Assembly (NCBI RefSeq): GCF_020510445.1
Contig: NZ_JAHBAG010000001.1
Location: 5,060,501 to 5,124,500, forward strand
DNA length: 64,000 nt
Source: Hydrogenophaga taeniospiralis
GTDB taxonomy: Bacteria; Pseudomonadota; Gammaproteobacteria; Burkholderiales; Burkholderiaceae_C
Reading direction: 5' to 3'
The notes under the pieces were generated by a model. That model was not told the origin of the DNA and did no database searches. It saw only the letters and a program-made list of their open reading frames with translations. Every line of letters starts with the position of its first letter. Within the stretch, counting starts at the first letter, position 1. The translations under genes and the position numbers were made by a program. Shown piece after piece: positions 28,003 through 37,130 of this stretch.

Positions 28003-29769
28003 ATGAGATTTCGAAATCTGAAGAAATGGGATAACCCGGCAGGCTGCTCTGCACTCGTCTACTTCGCGCAGCTCTTGGACGAGATGCTTTTTGACTTCTC
28101 GCTCGATACCTACAAGGCCTCGGTTATGCATACCGGCCTGCTATGCCGCGAAGCCATCCAGACCATCAAGGATGTTGAACTGGGCAACATCAAGGCGCCA
28201 AATGTGTCGCACGTGTCAGCGGAACTTCTTGCGAATTTTGAAAAAGATGAGGTGGCGCTAGCACTGACATCGCTACCTATTGGCGCGTTTCAATCCGTAC
28301 TCAAAAATCCAAAGACTCCACTCAAGGAGCTGACTACTGTGTTTGAGTTGTTGAGCCTTCAGCTCTCGCCGCATGCGTACAGGCTGAAGACTGAAGAGTT
28401 GCTTGCAGGTGAGTTGACTGGTGCAGGCTCTGTCCCACGGCTTCGTCGCTTGGCTCGAAGCTATGTCACCACGCTGATTGCAGCTGGATTTAGTTCTACT
28501 CACCTACAAGAAGTGACGAAGGACTTTTTCTACTATGGAGCCAATCGAATTGGCAGCAATGATGCCATTCTTGACTACTTCGCGCTGTTCCCAGCAAAGC
28601 CGCGAGCCTTCACCGTAGTGTTTCGACTTCATGATGTCTTTGAACACATGGCAGAGGCATTTGCCCCTCTTAAAATCAAGATTGCAAGGTGCCTTCCTAC
28701 CGAAGTTGACCTATCGAAATACCCGTCGTTTGCGAGTGGCACTGATGCAAAACTTTATGGGGTGGTTTCGAAGATCGACGTATTTGATGTGCATAGCGCT
28801 AGGCGGGCTGCAGAAAATCGTGTCAAGCTGTGTTCAACACTAATCAGCCTGTTTCATCACAAGGAAAATCCTACATGGCTATCGGAATGCGTGGTGAAAG
28901 ACGATGAAAATCAGGCGTACAAGCTGATTCGGACGCCGATTAATTCGATGCGCAAGTGCTTAGACTTGCATCAGCCAGTAGCCAGCATGCGACTCCGGAT
29001 TTTGATGAGCGAGTTTTCTCTTGAAAAAAACTCGTTCTCAAAATTTGTTCGCAGTGCACAGCTCCACTCAATGGCGCTTCGAAGCGATGCCGAAGAAAAC
29101 CAAATTCTGAATTTATGGATTTCGTTGGAGTCACTAGTTCCGTCGGAAACAAAGAGTGATGATGCGTCAAACATTGAGCACATTGTCGGATCAATCGTTC
29201 CATTCCTGAATATCGAGTACTTTGAGCGTCTTCTCTACAATTTAGGTAGAGACATGTTGCGCTGGAACCGGGTTGCGACGAAAAAGGCCCTTAGATCCGT
29301 CCCGGGTCAGAAGTTAACTGACAAGCTAGTCAAGCTGTTGGTCCTCTCACAATTTGATTCGGAGCGGATCGCACTAGAAGGGGAGTTCAAGGACTTTCAC
29401 CTACTTCGTGATCGATTTGCGTACTTCCGGGGGGTCTTCTCTTCACCGGCAAAGGCTGTTGAAGCGCTTGATGCGCATCGACTGCGCCTCGAATGGCAGA
29501 TCCGAAGAATCTACCGGGCGCGCAACATCATTGTTCACAGCGGCCAGACACCTCCCTATACGCGAGCGCTGATCGAGCACGCACATGACTACCTAGACTC
29601 TGTCTTGTCAACACTCGTGAAGCTAGCCTCTCACCCAAAGACTGTGAACTCTGTCGCCCAAGGCTTCAAGCATGTAGAACTCAAGTATGGGACCTACTAT
29701 AAGAGCCTCGCAGTCAAGGATCTGGTATTTGATGCAGGAAACATTGAGACCTTTGTTCTCTGTCGTTAG
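28003..29769 (+). CDS. Orphan 588-residue protein with C-terminal HEPN-like R-x4-H motif
   Basis: Not assignable to a named family by eye. The protein is mostly helical with no signal or membrane segment. Near the C-terminus the segment RIYRARNIIVHSG has R507-N-x3-H512, the R-x4-6-H motif of HEPN ribonucleases in toxin and anti-phage systems; the preceding region LNLWISLESLVPS (about 365-377) is also of the style seen before HEPN helices. Codon use is strikingly AT-richer than neighbours (many AAT, TTT, GAT), pointing to recent transfer. Start ATG 28003 with GGGCGAGAG upstream. No partner gene is adjacent. Confidence 0.7.
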   Translation: MRFRNLKKWDNPAGCSALVYFAQLLDEMLFDFSLDTYKASVMHTGLLCREAIQTIKDVELGNIKAPNVSHVSAELLANFEKDEVALALTSLPIGAFQSVLKNPKTPLKELTTVFELLSLQLSPHAYRLKTEELLAGELTGAGSVPRLRRLARSYVTTLIAAGFSSTHLQEVTKDFFYYGANRIGSNDAILDYFALFPAKPRAFTVVFRLHDVFEHMAEAFAPLKIKIARCLPTEVDLSKYPSFASGTDAKLYGVVSKIDVFDVHSARRAAENRVKLCSTLISLFHHKENPTWLSECVVKDDENQAYKLIRTPINSMRKCLDLHQPVASMRLRILMSEFSLEKNSFSKFVRSAQLHSMALRSDAEENQILNLWISLESLVPSETKSDDASNIEHIVGSIVPFLNIEYFERLLYNLGRDMLRWNRVATKKALRSVPGQKLTDKLVKLLVLSQFDSERIALEGEFKDFHLLRDRFAYFRGVFSSPAKAVEALDAHRLRLEWQIRRIYRARNIIVHSGQTPPYTRALIEHAHDYLDSVLSTLVKLASHPKTVNSVAQGFKHVELKYGTYYKSLAVKDLVFDAGNIETFVLCR

Positions 29770-30044
29770 TGAGTGAGCCGCCCGCGTTCAGAAGACATCT
29801 TCAGGCCTCAATTGGGTCCGTACGGTGCAGGTCGCCAGCGCCCGCTCCTGGCCGCGAGTGTGAAGCCCTGCAGGGTCCCGAGAGCCGACCTACGGCGACT
29901 GCACCGGAGAGGTGCGCGACGTTTTCGGGCCTCGGAACGGGGGCCAAGCGCGGCGTCCACGGGGCCAACGGCTGCGGGCCGACAGTCTGCGCCAGACGCC
30001 CCCGTGACGCGTGGCACGTCCGGGGGCGATGTCGCCCCCGCCGC

Positions 30045-30413
30045 TCAAGCCTTCACTTCGACCACCGGTTCGAAGCCGCCGAAGATCATGCGTTTGCCGT
30101 CGAAGGGCATGGGCGGGTTGCCGGGCGTGGACGGATCCATGCGCGGGTCTTCCATGATCTTCTTCATGCCGGCGTCGCGCGTGGCCTTGTCCGGCCATTC
30201 GACCCACGAAAAGGCCACCGTCTCGTCGGCCGTCGCCTGGACTGCGCGGCGGAAGTCGGTGACTTTGCCGTCGGGGACGTCGTCGCCCCAAGCCTCGATC
30301 ACGCGAATCGCACCCAGCTCGATGAACAGCGAATCGAAATGTCGCGCGTGCTCGATGAACTTTTGCTTGTTGGCGGTGGGGACTGCGATCACGAAACCAT
30401 CGATGTATGACAT
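30045..30413 (-). CDS. DUF1428 family protein
   Basis: 122 residues, MSYIDGFVIAVPTANKQKFI at the start and MIFGGFEPVVEV at the end, typical of DUF1428 (dimeric ferredoxin-like alpha/beta barrel proteins, related to antibiotic-biosynthesis monooxygenase-like folds). Function unknown. Full length. The 275 bases between the HEPN-like gene stop and this gene end hold no supported gene. Confidence 0.85.
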   Translation of the reverse strand: MSYIDGFVIAVPTANKQKFIEHARHFDSLFIELGAIRVIEAWGDDVPDGKVTDFRRAVQATADETVAFSWVEWPDKATRDAGMKKIMEDPRMDPSTPGNPPMPFDGKRMIFGGFEPVVEVKA

Positions 30414-30544
30414 GTCTTCACTCCTGTTGGGTTAACCGGTCGGCGCGCACGCTGAAGGGCGCCCCGTATGCCATCGACGAACGACAGGCAACCAAATCGA
30501 CATGGCCTGCCCGGCTTCGACCTGAAAACGCGTGAACCTCGCGG

Positions 30545-31162
30545 TCATGCCTTGGCACTGGGCTTGAAGATGTGGATGGTCTCGCCGCGCGCCAGCATCT
30601 CCACCAGCTGGGCGATGCGCCGGGCGCGGGTCTCGGCCTTCACGGCCGTCTGTATGCGCCAAAGTACCGCGTACCGATTGGCCGCGTTGATCGTTGCGAA
30701 GAATGCCTTGGCCCTCGGCTCGGCTTCCAGCGCCGCCAACAGATCATCCGGCACCTCGGATGTGCGCGCTCCGTCGTAGGCCTTCGCCCAGCGTCCGTCG
30801 GCCTTGGCAGCCTCGATCTGCGCGTGGCCCGGCGCCTGCATGCGGCCCGCCTCGATGAGCGCCGCGACCTTGTCGACGTTGATCTTCGACCAGATGCTGC
30901 GCGCGCGCCGCGGCGTGAAGCGCTGGAGAAAGTGCTGGTCATCGAGGCCCTTCTTCTGGCCGTCGATCCAGCCCCAACAGAGGGCGATCTCCACCGCCTC
31001 GGGGTAGGTGACGCTGGGTTCATCGGCGCCCCGCTTGGCAATCTTCAGCCAGAGGCCGTCGGAGGTGGCGTGATTCTTCTTCAGCCAGGTCTCGAAAGCC
31101 TTGGCGCTCTTGAACAAGGTCGGGGCGGAGTCGGGTTGGATGGCGGATTTGGCGGCGGGCAT
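30545..31162 (-). CDS. YdeI/OmpD-associated family protein
   Basis: 205 residues from ATG 31162 (MPAAKSAIQP). The segments FETWLKKNHATSDGLWLKIAKRG, YPEAVEIALCWGWIDGQKKGLD and FTPRRARSIWSKINVDKV are the YdeI/bacteriocin-protection (BpaC-like) pattern, with a C-terminal helical part. E. coli YdeI is linked to peptide-antibiotic tolerance; the biochemical role is unknown. The start was chosen because upstream residues are not family-like. Confidence 0.8.
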   Translation of the reverse strand: MPAAKSAIQPDSAPTLFKSAKAFETWLKKNHATSDGLWLKIAKRGADEPSVTYPEAVEIALCWGWIDGQKKGLDDQHFLQRFTPRRARSIWSKINVDKVAALIEAGRMQAPGHAQIEAAKADGRWAKAYDGARTSEVPDDLLAALEAEPRAKAFFATINAANRYAVLWRIQTAVKAETRARRIAQLVEMLARGETIHIFKPSAKA

Positions 31163-31221
31163 CGCATGGAGTGTGCCGCAGGAGAGGCAGCGCCATGAAG
31201 CAGACCTTTGGGGGTTGTGGC

Positions 31222-31689
31222 TCAGACCGCATGCAGCGGCAGCGCGGTCTTGTAGCGCACCTGCTTGAGTGCGAAGCTGGAGCGGATCTTTTCCAGCCCG
31301 GGAATCGGCGAGAGCTGCTCCAGGATGAAGCGCTCCAGCGCCCCGATGTCGGCCACGGCCACGCGCAGCAGGTAGTCGCTGTCGCCCGACATCAGGTAGC
31401 ACTCCATCACCTCGTCGTGCTCGGCGATGCGGCGCTCGAACTCGGCCAGCGCGGCCTTGGACTGCTCTTTCAGGCTGACCGAGATGAACACGTTGAGCCC
31501 CAGCCCCAATGCCTTGGGATCGGCCAAGGCCACATAGCGCTCGATCACGCCTTCGTTTTCCAGCGCCTTCACCCGCACCAGGCAGGGCGATGGCGAAAGG
31601 TTCACCCGCCGCGCCAGCTCCACGTTGCTGAGCGATCCGTCTTCCTGCAGCTCGGACAATATGCGGATATCAATTGCATCCAAAGTCAT
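31222..31689 (-). CDS. Lrp/AsnC-type regulator (MdeR/BkdR-like)
   Basis: 155 residues from ATG 31689 ([20 protein letters not shown]). Helix-turn-helix [20 protein letters not shown] and RAM ligand domain with [13 protein letters not shown]. It is divergent from the E1 gene 103 bases away, and their shared AT-rich space (31690-31792) likely contains its binding sites. In Pseudomonas the analogous pair is mdeR near mdeB, which suggests control by an amino acid such as methionine or a branched-chain 2-oxoacid precursor. Confidence 0.82.
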   Translation of the reverse strand: MTLDAIDIRILSELQEDGSLSNVELARRVNLSPSPCLVRVKALENEGVIERYVALADPKALGLGLNVFISVSLKEQSKAALAEFERRIAEHDEVMECYLMSGDSDYLLRVAVADIGALERFILEQLSPIPGLEKIRSSFALKQVRYKTALPLHAV

Positions 31690-31792
31690 AAACACCTTCA
31701 ATATGAATTTTTGAAGCAGTTTATGCTGTTTTCCACCAGAATGCGGCACCACTTCAAAAGCACATGTGGTCAACAAACCCTTACAGTAATTC

Positions 31793-34417
31793 ATGACTGA
31801 CACCCGCCAAGCCCGTTATCTCAACACCCCGGAAAGCGATACCGACCCCTCCGAAACAGCGGAGTGGCGCGAAGCGTTGACCGCGTTGCTGGCCTCACAA
31901 GGGCCCGAGCGCGCACGCTTCATGCTCGACGAGATGGCGCGGCTGGCACGGGGCCAGCGCATCGGCTGGCAGCCCGAGCTGAACACGCCCTACATCAACA
32001 CCATCGCGGTCGAAGACCAGCCGGCCTTCCCCGGCGACCTCGCGGTGGAAGAGCGCCTGGCTTCGCTGATGCGCTGGAACGCGCTGGCCATGGTGGTGCG
32101 CGCCAACCAGGCGTATGGCGAACTCGGCGGCCACATCGCCAGCTACGCCAGCGCGGCCGACCTGTTCGAGACCGGCTTCAACCATTTCTTCAAAGCCGGC
32201 CGCGAGGGCGACCTGGTGTTCTTCCAGCCGCACAGCGCACCCGGCGTCTACGCGCGCGCCTTCCTCGAAGGCCGCCTGAGCGAAGCCGACCTGTTGCACT
32301 ACCGCCAGGAGATCACCGCGCCGGCGAGCGGCGCGCGCGGCCTTTCCAGCTACCCGCACCCCTGGTTGATGCCGGACTTCTGGCAGTTCCCCACCGGCTC
32401 CATGGGCATCGGCCCCATCAGCTCGATCTACCACGCGCGCTTCATGCGCTACCTCACGCACCGGCAGTTGTTGAACTGCGAAGGCCGCAAAGTGTGGGGC
32501 GTGTTCGGCGACGGCGAGATGGACGAGCCCGAGAGCATGAGCGCGCTCACGCTGGCCGCGCGCGAGAAGCTGGACAACCTGGTCTGGGTGGTCAACTGCA
32601 ACCTGCAGCGGCTGGACGGCCCGGTGCGTGGCAACGGCCGCATCATCGACGAGCTGGAAAAGCTGTTTGCCGGCGCGGGCTGGAACGTGATCAAACTCGT
32701 CTGGGGCAGCGACTGGGACGGCCTCTTCGCGCGCGACACCACCGGCGCCCTGGTGCGCGCCTTCGCCAACACGGTGGACGGCCAGATGCAGACCTTCGCC
32801 GCCAAGGACGGCCGCTTCAACCGCGACAACTTCTTCGGCCAGAACCCCGAGCTCGCGGCGCTGGCCCAGGGCATGACCGACGAGCAGATCGACCGCCTGA
32901 AGCGCGGCGGCCACGACCTGGTGAAGATCCACGCGGCGTACGCGGCCGCAGCGGCCCACACCGGCCAGCCCACCGTGATCCTGGCGCAGACCAAGAAGGG
33001 CTACGGCATGGGCGCGGCCGGCCAGGGCAAGATGACCACGCACAGCCAGAAGAAGTTCGACGAAGGCGACCTGATCGAATTCCGCAACCGCTTCAACCTG
33101 CCGCTGACCGATGAGCAGGCCAAGGGCCTGGCCTTCTTCAAACCCGCCGACGACAGCGCCGAGATGCGCTACCTGCGCGAGCACCGCGCGGCGCTCGGTG
33201 GCGCCATGCCACGGCGCGAGACGGCATGCGACGTGGTGCCGGTGCCCGCCATGGACGCCTACGCCAGCTTTGCGCTGAAGGCCGACGGCAAGGAGATGAG
33301 CACCACCATGGCCTTTGTGCGCATGCTGGGCACGCTGCTGAAAGACCCGGCGCTTGGGCCCCGCATCGTGCCCATCGTGGCCGACGAGGCGCGCACCTTT
33401 GGCATGGCCAACCTGTTCAAACAAGTGGGCATCTACAGCAGCGTGGGCCAGCGCTACGCGCCGGAAGACATCGGCTCGGTGCTGAGCTACCGCGAAGCGC
33501 TGGAAGGGCAGATTCTGGAAGAAGGCATCAGCGAGGCCGGCGCGCTGGCCAGCTGGACGGCGGCGGCCACCAGCTACAGCGTGCACGGCCTGGCCATGTT
33601 GCCGTTCTACATCTATTACTCCATGTTCGGCTTCCAGCGCGTGGGCGACGCGATCTGGGCCGCTGCCGACCAGCGCTCACGCGGCTTCCTGCTCGGCGCC
33701 ACCTCGGGCCGCACCACGCTCGGCGGTGAAGGCCTGCAGCACCAGGACGGCAGCAGCCACCTGGTGGCGGCCACCATCCCCAACTGCAAGGCCTACGACC
33801 CGGCGTTCGCCGGCGAGCTGGCCGTGATCGTCGACGCCGGCATGCGCGAGATGCTGGTCGAGCAGAAGGACGTGTTTTATTACGTCACGCTCATGAACGA
33901 GAACTACGCCAACCCCGACCTGCCCGAGGGTGCGGCCGAGGGCGTGCTGAAGGGTGGCTACCACTTCGGCAGCTACGGGCCGCAGGGCGGGCAGCGGGTC
34001 ACCCTGCTGGGCTCGGGCGCCATCCTCACCGAGGTGGTCCAGGCCGCGCAGCAACTGGCCGAACAAGGCGTGGGGGTGGACGTGTTCAGCATCACCAGCT
34101 GGAGCGAGCTGGCGCGCGACGGTGTGGCGCAGGAAGCCCCCGACGCCGACCCTGCCACCCATGCCAACCAGACCGATGCCTACGTGACGCGCCTGCTCGC
34201 CAACAGCGCCGGCCCCATCGTGGCCGCCACCGACTACGTGCGCGCCGTGCCCGAGAGCGTGCGCGCCTTCGTCCCCGAAGGCCGGCGCTATCTCACCCTG
34301 GGCACCGACGGCTTTGGCCGCAGCGACACGCGCGCAGCCCTGCGCTCGTACTTCCGCGTCGATGCCGCCAGCATCGCGGCAGCGGCGCTGGGGGCCTGCC
34401 GGTCCGGCGCGGCCTGA
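31793..34417 (+). CDS. Homodimeric 2-oxoacid dehydrogenase E1 (AceE/MdeB-like)
   Basis: 874 residues. Homodimeric pyruvate-dehydrogenase-E1 type: substrate/TPP region [17 protein letters not shown] motif [17 protein letters not shown] (about 240-256) followed by [21 protein letters not shown], and transketolase C-terminal part. Decarboxylates a 2-oxoacid with TPP. No E2 or E3 gene adjoins it and a divergent Lrp regulator does, so it is more likely an accessory E1, such as the 2-oxobutyrate dehydrogenase E1 MdeB, than the housekeeping aceE. Interestingly 2-oxobutyrate is the AcdS product made by the gene 6 kb upstream. Confidence 0.85.
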   Translation: MTDTRQARYLNTPESDTDPSETAEWREALTALLASQGPERARFMLDEMARLARGQRIGWQPELNTPYINTIAVEDQPAFPGDLAVEERLASLMRWNALAMVVRANQAYGELGGHIASYASAADLFETGFNHFFKAGREGDLVFFQPHSAPGVYARAFLEGRLSEADLLHYRQEITAPASGARGLSSYPHPWLMPDFWQFPTGSMGIGPISSIYHARFMRYLTHRQLLNCEGRKVWGVFGDGEMDEPESMSALTLAAREKLDNLVWVVNCNLQRLDGPVRGNGRIIDELEKLFAGAGWNVIKLVWGSDWDGLFARDTTGALVRAFANTVDGQMQTFAAKDGRFNRDNFFGQNPELAALAQGMTDEQIDRLKRGGHDLVKIHAAYAAAAAHTGQPTVILAQTKKGYGMGAAGQGKMTTHSQKKFDEGDLIEFRNRFNLPLTDEQAKGLAFFKPADDSAEMRYLREHRAALGGAMPRRETACDVVPVPAMDAYASFALKADGKEMSTTMAFVRMLGTLLKDPALGPRIVPIVADEARTFGMANLFKQVGIYSSVGQRYAPEDIGSVLSYREALEGQILEEGISEAGALASWTAAATSYSVHGLAMLPFYIYYSMFGFQRVGDAIWAAADQRSRGFLLGATSGRTTLGGEGLQHQDGSSHLVAATIPNCKAYDPAFAGELAVIVDAGMREMLVEQKDVFYYVTLMNENYANPDLPEGAAEGVLKGGYHFGSYGPQGGQRVTLLGSGAILTEVVQAAQQLAEQGVGVDVFSITSWSELARDGVAQEAPDADPATHANQTDAYVTRLLANSAGPIVAATDYVRAVPESVRAFVPEGRRYLTLGTDGFGRSDTRAALRSYFRVDAASIAAAALGACRSGAA

Positions 34418-34533
34418 GCGTCATCGGGTTCTCGGTCTCGCCCAAGCGCTGCGGCCTGCCCACGCACGCCTTGGCGCGCGAGGTGCCGCGAATGAAACCT
34501 GCTGTTCACCTCAGGACTTCATGCAAGAAGAGC

Positions 34534-34561
34534 TTCATCAAACAATTCACCATTTGATGAA
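34534..34561. promoter_or_regulatory. Perfect inverted-repeat enhancer (UAS) for a sigma-54 activator
   Basis: TTCATCAAA at 34534-34542 and its exact complement TTTGATGAA at 34553-34561, spacer 10. A further half, CTTCATCA, is near 34586. It lies about 150-180 bp upstream of the GG-N10-GC promoter, the distance typical of XylR/DmpR enhancers. The arm is shared with the region before the XylR-like gene (24375-24386). Confidence 0.7.
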
Positions 34562-34610
34562 CCCCGAACATGAAACATCTGCAGGCTTCATCAGTTTTCC
34601 GGGTGCTGGC

Positions 34611-34633
34611 AGGCCGACCGGCGGCCTCTTTTT
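34611..34633 (+). terminator. Rho-independent terminator after the E1 gene
   Basis: AGGCCG, loop ACCGG, CGGCCT forms a perfect 6-bp stem, followed by CTTTTTC. It stands between the enhancer and the sigma-54 promoter and would stop read-through from the E1 gene without blocking looping by the activator. Confidence 0.6.
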
Positions 34634-34712
34634 CACACTAGGGAAACTCCCGATCTTTGCCTCTGAGGAACGGCCCTCCTGAGGCTTCCAGGCGCCGTGC
34701 CGCGGCGCGCGC

Positions 34713-34728
34713 TGGTACGTCCGTTGCG
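34713..34728 (+). promoter_or_regulatory. Sigma-54 (RpoN) promoter of the aldehyde dehydrogenase operon
   Basis: TGGTACGTCCGTTGCG matches the consensus TGGCACG-N4-TTGCW with the invariant GG and GC separated by exactly 10 bases. It is 55 bases before the aldehyde dehydrogenase ATG, with AACAGGAGC as ribosome site. Confidence 0.75.
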
Positions 34729-34782
34729 AAACCTGTTGCAGCCACCGTGTGGTGCGCATGAACGATCAACAGGAGCAAAACA

Positions 34783-36258
34783 ATGGGTGTTTCCGAAAAT
34801 CCGGTCTGGCTCGACAGCCGCCTCACGTCGGGCAAAGCCTTTGACGGCACATGGTCCACCACGCTCGCCAACGTGCGCGACGTGAAGGAGCCGGCCACCG
34901 GCCAGGTGCTCTCACAGGTGGGCATCGCCAGCGCGGCCGACATGCGCGCCGCCATCGGCCGTGCGCAAGCGGCGCAGCCCGCCTGGCCCGCCATGGGCCC
35001 GCGCGAACGCTCGGCCGTGTTCCACCGCGCCGCCGCGCTGTTCCAGCAGCATTTCGCCGAGCTGGCCCTGACCGTGGCCCGCGAAACCGGGGGCATCCTG
35101 CCCAAGGGCCAGCACGAGGTGAACGAGTCCATCACGCTGTGCCACCTCGCCGCCGGCCTGCCCATGCAGGCGCAGGGCCAGGTGTTGCCCAGCGCGGCCG
35201 GTCGCTTGTCCTTCGCGCGGCGTGTGCCGCACGGCGTAGTGGGCGTGATCTCGCCGTTCAACTTCCCGCTGATCCTGAGCCTGCGCGCGGTGGCCCCGGC
35301 GCTGGCGCTGGGCAACGCCGTGGTGCTCAAGCCCGACACGCGCACCCCCGTGAGCGGCGGTTTCATCATCGCCCGCGTGTTCGAAGAAGCCGGCCTGCCC
35401 CAGGGCCTGCTGCAGGTGTTGCCGGGCGACGCCGAAGCGGGCGAAGCGCTGGTGGTCGACCCGCGCGTGCCCATGATCGCCTTCACCGGCTCGCCCACCG
35501 TGGGCCGGCGCATCGGCGCGCTGGCCGGTGAACACCTGAAGAAGGTGTCGCTGGAGCTGGGCGGCGCCAACAACCTGATCGTGCTGGAAGACGCCGACCT
35601 GGACGCCGCCGCCAGCGCCGCCGCCTTCGGCGCCTGGTTCCACCAGGGCCAGATCTGCATGGCCTCCAACCGCATCCTGGTGCACGAGTCCATCGCCGAA
35701 GGCTTCAAGGCGCGCATGGTCGGCAAGGCCACGCACCTGCCGGTGGGCGACGGCGCCAGCGGCCAGGTGGCCCTGGGCCCGATGATCGACGCCAAGCAGT
35801 TGAAGCACTTCGACGACGTGATCAAGGACAGCGTCAAGCAGGGCGCCGTGCTCGAAGCCGGCGGCACCTACGAGGGCCTTTGCTACAAGCCCACCGTGCT
35901 CTCGGGCGTGAAGCCCGGCATCCGCTCGTTCGACGAGGAGCCCTTCGGCCCGGTGGTCAACCTGATCACCTTCAGCACCGACGACGAGGCCGTGCAACTG
36001 GCCAACACCAGCCAGGGTGGCCTGGCCGCCGCGGTGATCAGCCCCTCGATCAGCCGCGCCATGGCCATCGGCCAGCGCCTGCGTGCGGGCATGGTGCACA
36101 TCAACGACCAGACCGTCTGCGACGAGTGCACCAACCCGTTTGGCGGCCCCGGCATCGGTGGCAACGGCGGCAGCGTGGGCGGCCCGGCCGACATCGACGA
36201 GTACACGCAGTGGCAGTGGATCACCGTCAAGGACGCACCGCCGCCGTTTCCGTTCTGA
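34783..36258 (+). CDS. NAD(P)+ aromatic aldehyde dehydrogenase (benzaldehyde/coniferyl aldehyde type)
   Basis: 491 residues. Aldehyde dehydrogenase superfamily: catalytic Cys C292 in FHQGQICMASNR and general base E258 in SLELGGANN, nucleotide motif FTGSPTVGRRIG, and the C-terminal PFGGPGIGGNGG of the benzaldehyde dehydrogenase (XylC-like) subgroup. Oxidises an aromatic or allylic aldehyde to its acid. First gene after the sigma-54 promoter. The next gene, 32 bases later, is an alcohol dehydrogenase, so alcohol to aldehyde to acid is the probable path. Confidence 0.88.
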   Translation: MGVSENPVWLDSRLTSGKAFDGTWSTTLANVRDVKEPATGQVLSQVGIASAADMRAAIGRAQAAQPAWPAMGPRERSAVFHRAAALFQQHFAELALTVARETGGILPKGQHEVNESITLCHLAAGLPMQAQGQVLPSAAGRLSFARRVPHGVVGVISPFNFPLILSLRAVAPALALGNAVVLKPDTRTPVSGGFIIARVFEEAGLPQGLLQVLPGDAEAGEALVVDPRVPMIAFTGSPTVGRRIGALAGEHLKKVSLELGGANNLIVLEDADLDAAASAAAFGAWFHQGQICMASNRILVHESIAEGFKARMVGKATHLPVGDGASGQVALGPMIDAKQLKHFDDVIKDSVKQGAVLEAGGTYEGLCYKPTVLSGVKPGIRSFDEEPFGPVVNLITFSTDDEAVQLANTSQGGLAAAVISPSISRAMAIGQRLRAGMVHINDQTVCDECTNPFGGPGIGGNGGSVGGPADIDEYTQWQWITVKDAPPPFPF

Positions 36259-36290
36259 CCCCGCCCCCCCAACAACAGGAGACAAGACCC

Positions 36291-37058
36291 ATGCAACTCG
36301 CCAACAAAACCATCGTCGTCACCGGCTGCGGCTCGGGCATCGGTTCGGACTTCGCCAAGCTCGCCCGCCTGCAGGGCGCGCGCGTGATCGGCGTGGACCG
36401 CAACGACCCCATGCTCACGCTGGACGGCTTCGTGAAGATCGACCTCGGCGACCCCGCCGCCATCGACGCGGCCATGGCCCAGTTGCCCACGCACATCGAC
36501 GCGCTGGCCAACATCGCCGGTGTGCCCGGCACGGCGCCCGCCGAACTCGTGGGCAGGGTCAACTACCTGGGCCTGCGCCACTTCACGCAGCGTGTGATGG
36601 AGCGCATGGGCGAAGGCGGCTCGGTGGTGAACATCGCCTCCATCCTGGGCGCCGAATGGCCGGCCCGGCTGGAACCGCACCGCGAACTGGGCGCCACCAC
36701 CAGCTTCGAGGCCGGCGCCGCCTGGCTCGCGAAACACCCGGTGCCGCAAGCCACCTGCTACCAGTACTTCAAGGAAGCGCTGATCGTCTGGACCTACACC
36801 CAGTCGCAGAAGCAGTTTCTGGAGCGCGGCATCCGCATGAACTGCGTGGCCCCCGGCCCGGTGTTCACGCCCATCCTGGGCGACTTCGTGCAGATGCTGG
36901 GCAACGAGCGCGTGGAGAAAGACGCGCACCGCATGAAGCGCCCCGCCTTCAGCGACGAGGTGGCCCCGGTGATCGCCTTCCTGTGCAGCGACGCCTCGCG
37001 CTGGGTCAGCGGCATCAACCTGCCGGTCGATGGCGGCCTGGCCTCCACCTACATCTGA
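36291..37058 (+). CDS. SDR alcohol dehydrogenase, coniferyl-alcohol-dehydrogenase-like
   Basis: 255 residues. Classical SDR: TIVVTGCGSGIGSDF nucleotide motif, NIAGVPG, S in NIASILGAEW and YxxxK in CYQYFKEALI; end GINLPVDGGLAST. Length and sequence style match coniferyl-alcohol dehydrogenase (CalA), which oxidises cinnamyl-type alcohols with NAD+. Substrate is inferred from likeness and from the neighbouring aldehyde dehydrogenase. Confidence 0.82.
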   Translation: MQLANKTIVVTGCGSGIGSDFAKLARLQGARVIGVDRNDPMLTLDGFVKIDLGDPAAIDAAMAQLPTHIDALANIAGVPGTAPAELVGRVNYLGLRHFTQRVMERMGEGGSVVNIASILGAEWPARLEPHRELGATTSFEAGAAWLAKHPVPQATCYQYFKEALIVWTYTQSQKQFLERGIRMNCVAPGPVFTPILGDFVQMLGNERVEKDAHRMKRPAFSDEVAPVIAFLCSDASRWVSGINLPVDGGLASTYI

Positions 37059-37130
37059 TCCCCTAGAAAAACCAGGAGGCGTCCACGCCACGCCCCCGAC
37101 CCATCCCCCCAACCACAACGAGGAGACAGC

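Noticed and set aside
29769-30435. Plus-strand frames of about 210-220 codons after the HEPN-like gene
   Set aside because: They run antisense across the DUF1428 gene and have low-complexity Arg/Ala/Pro composition.
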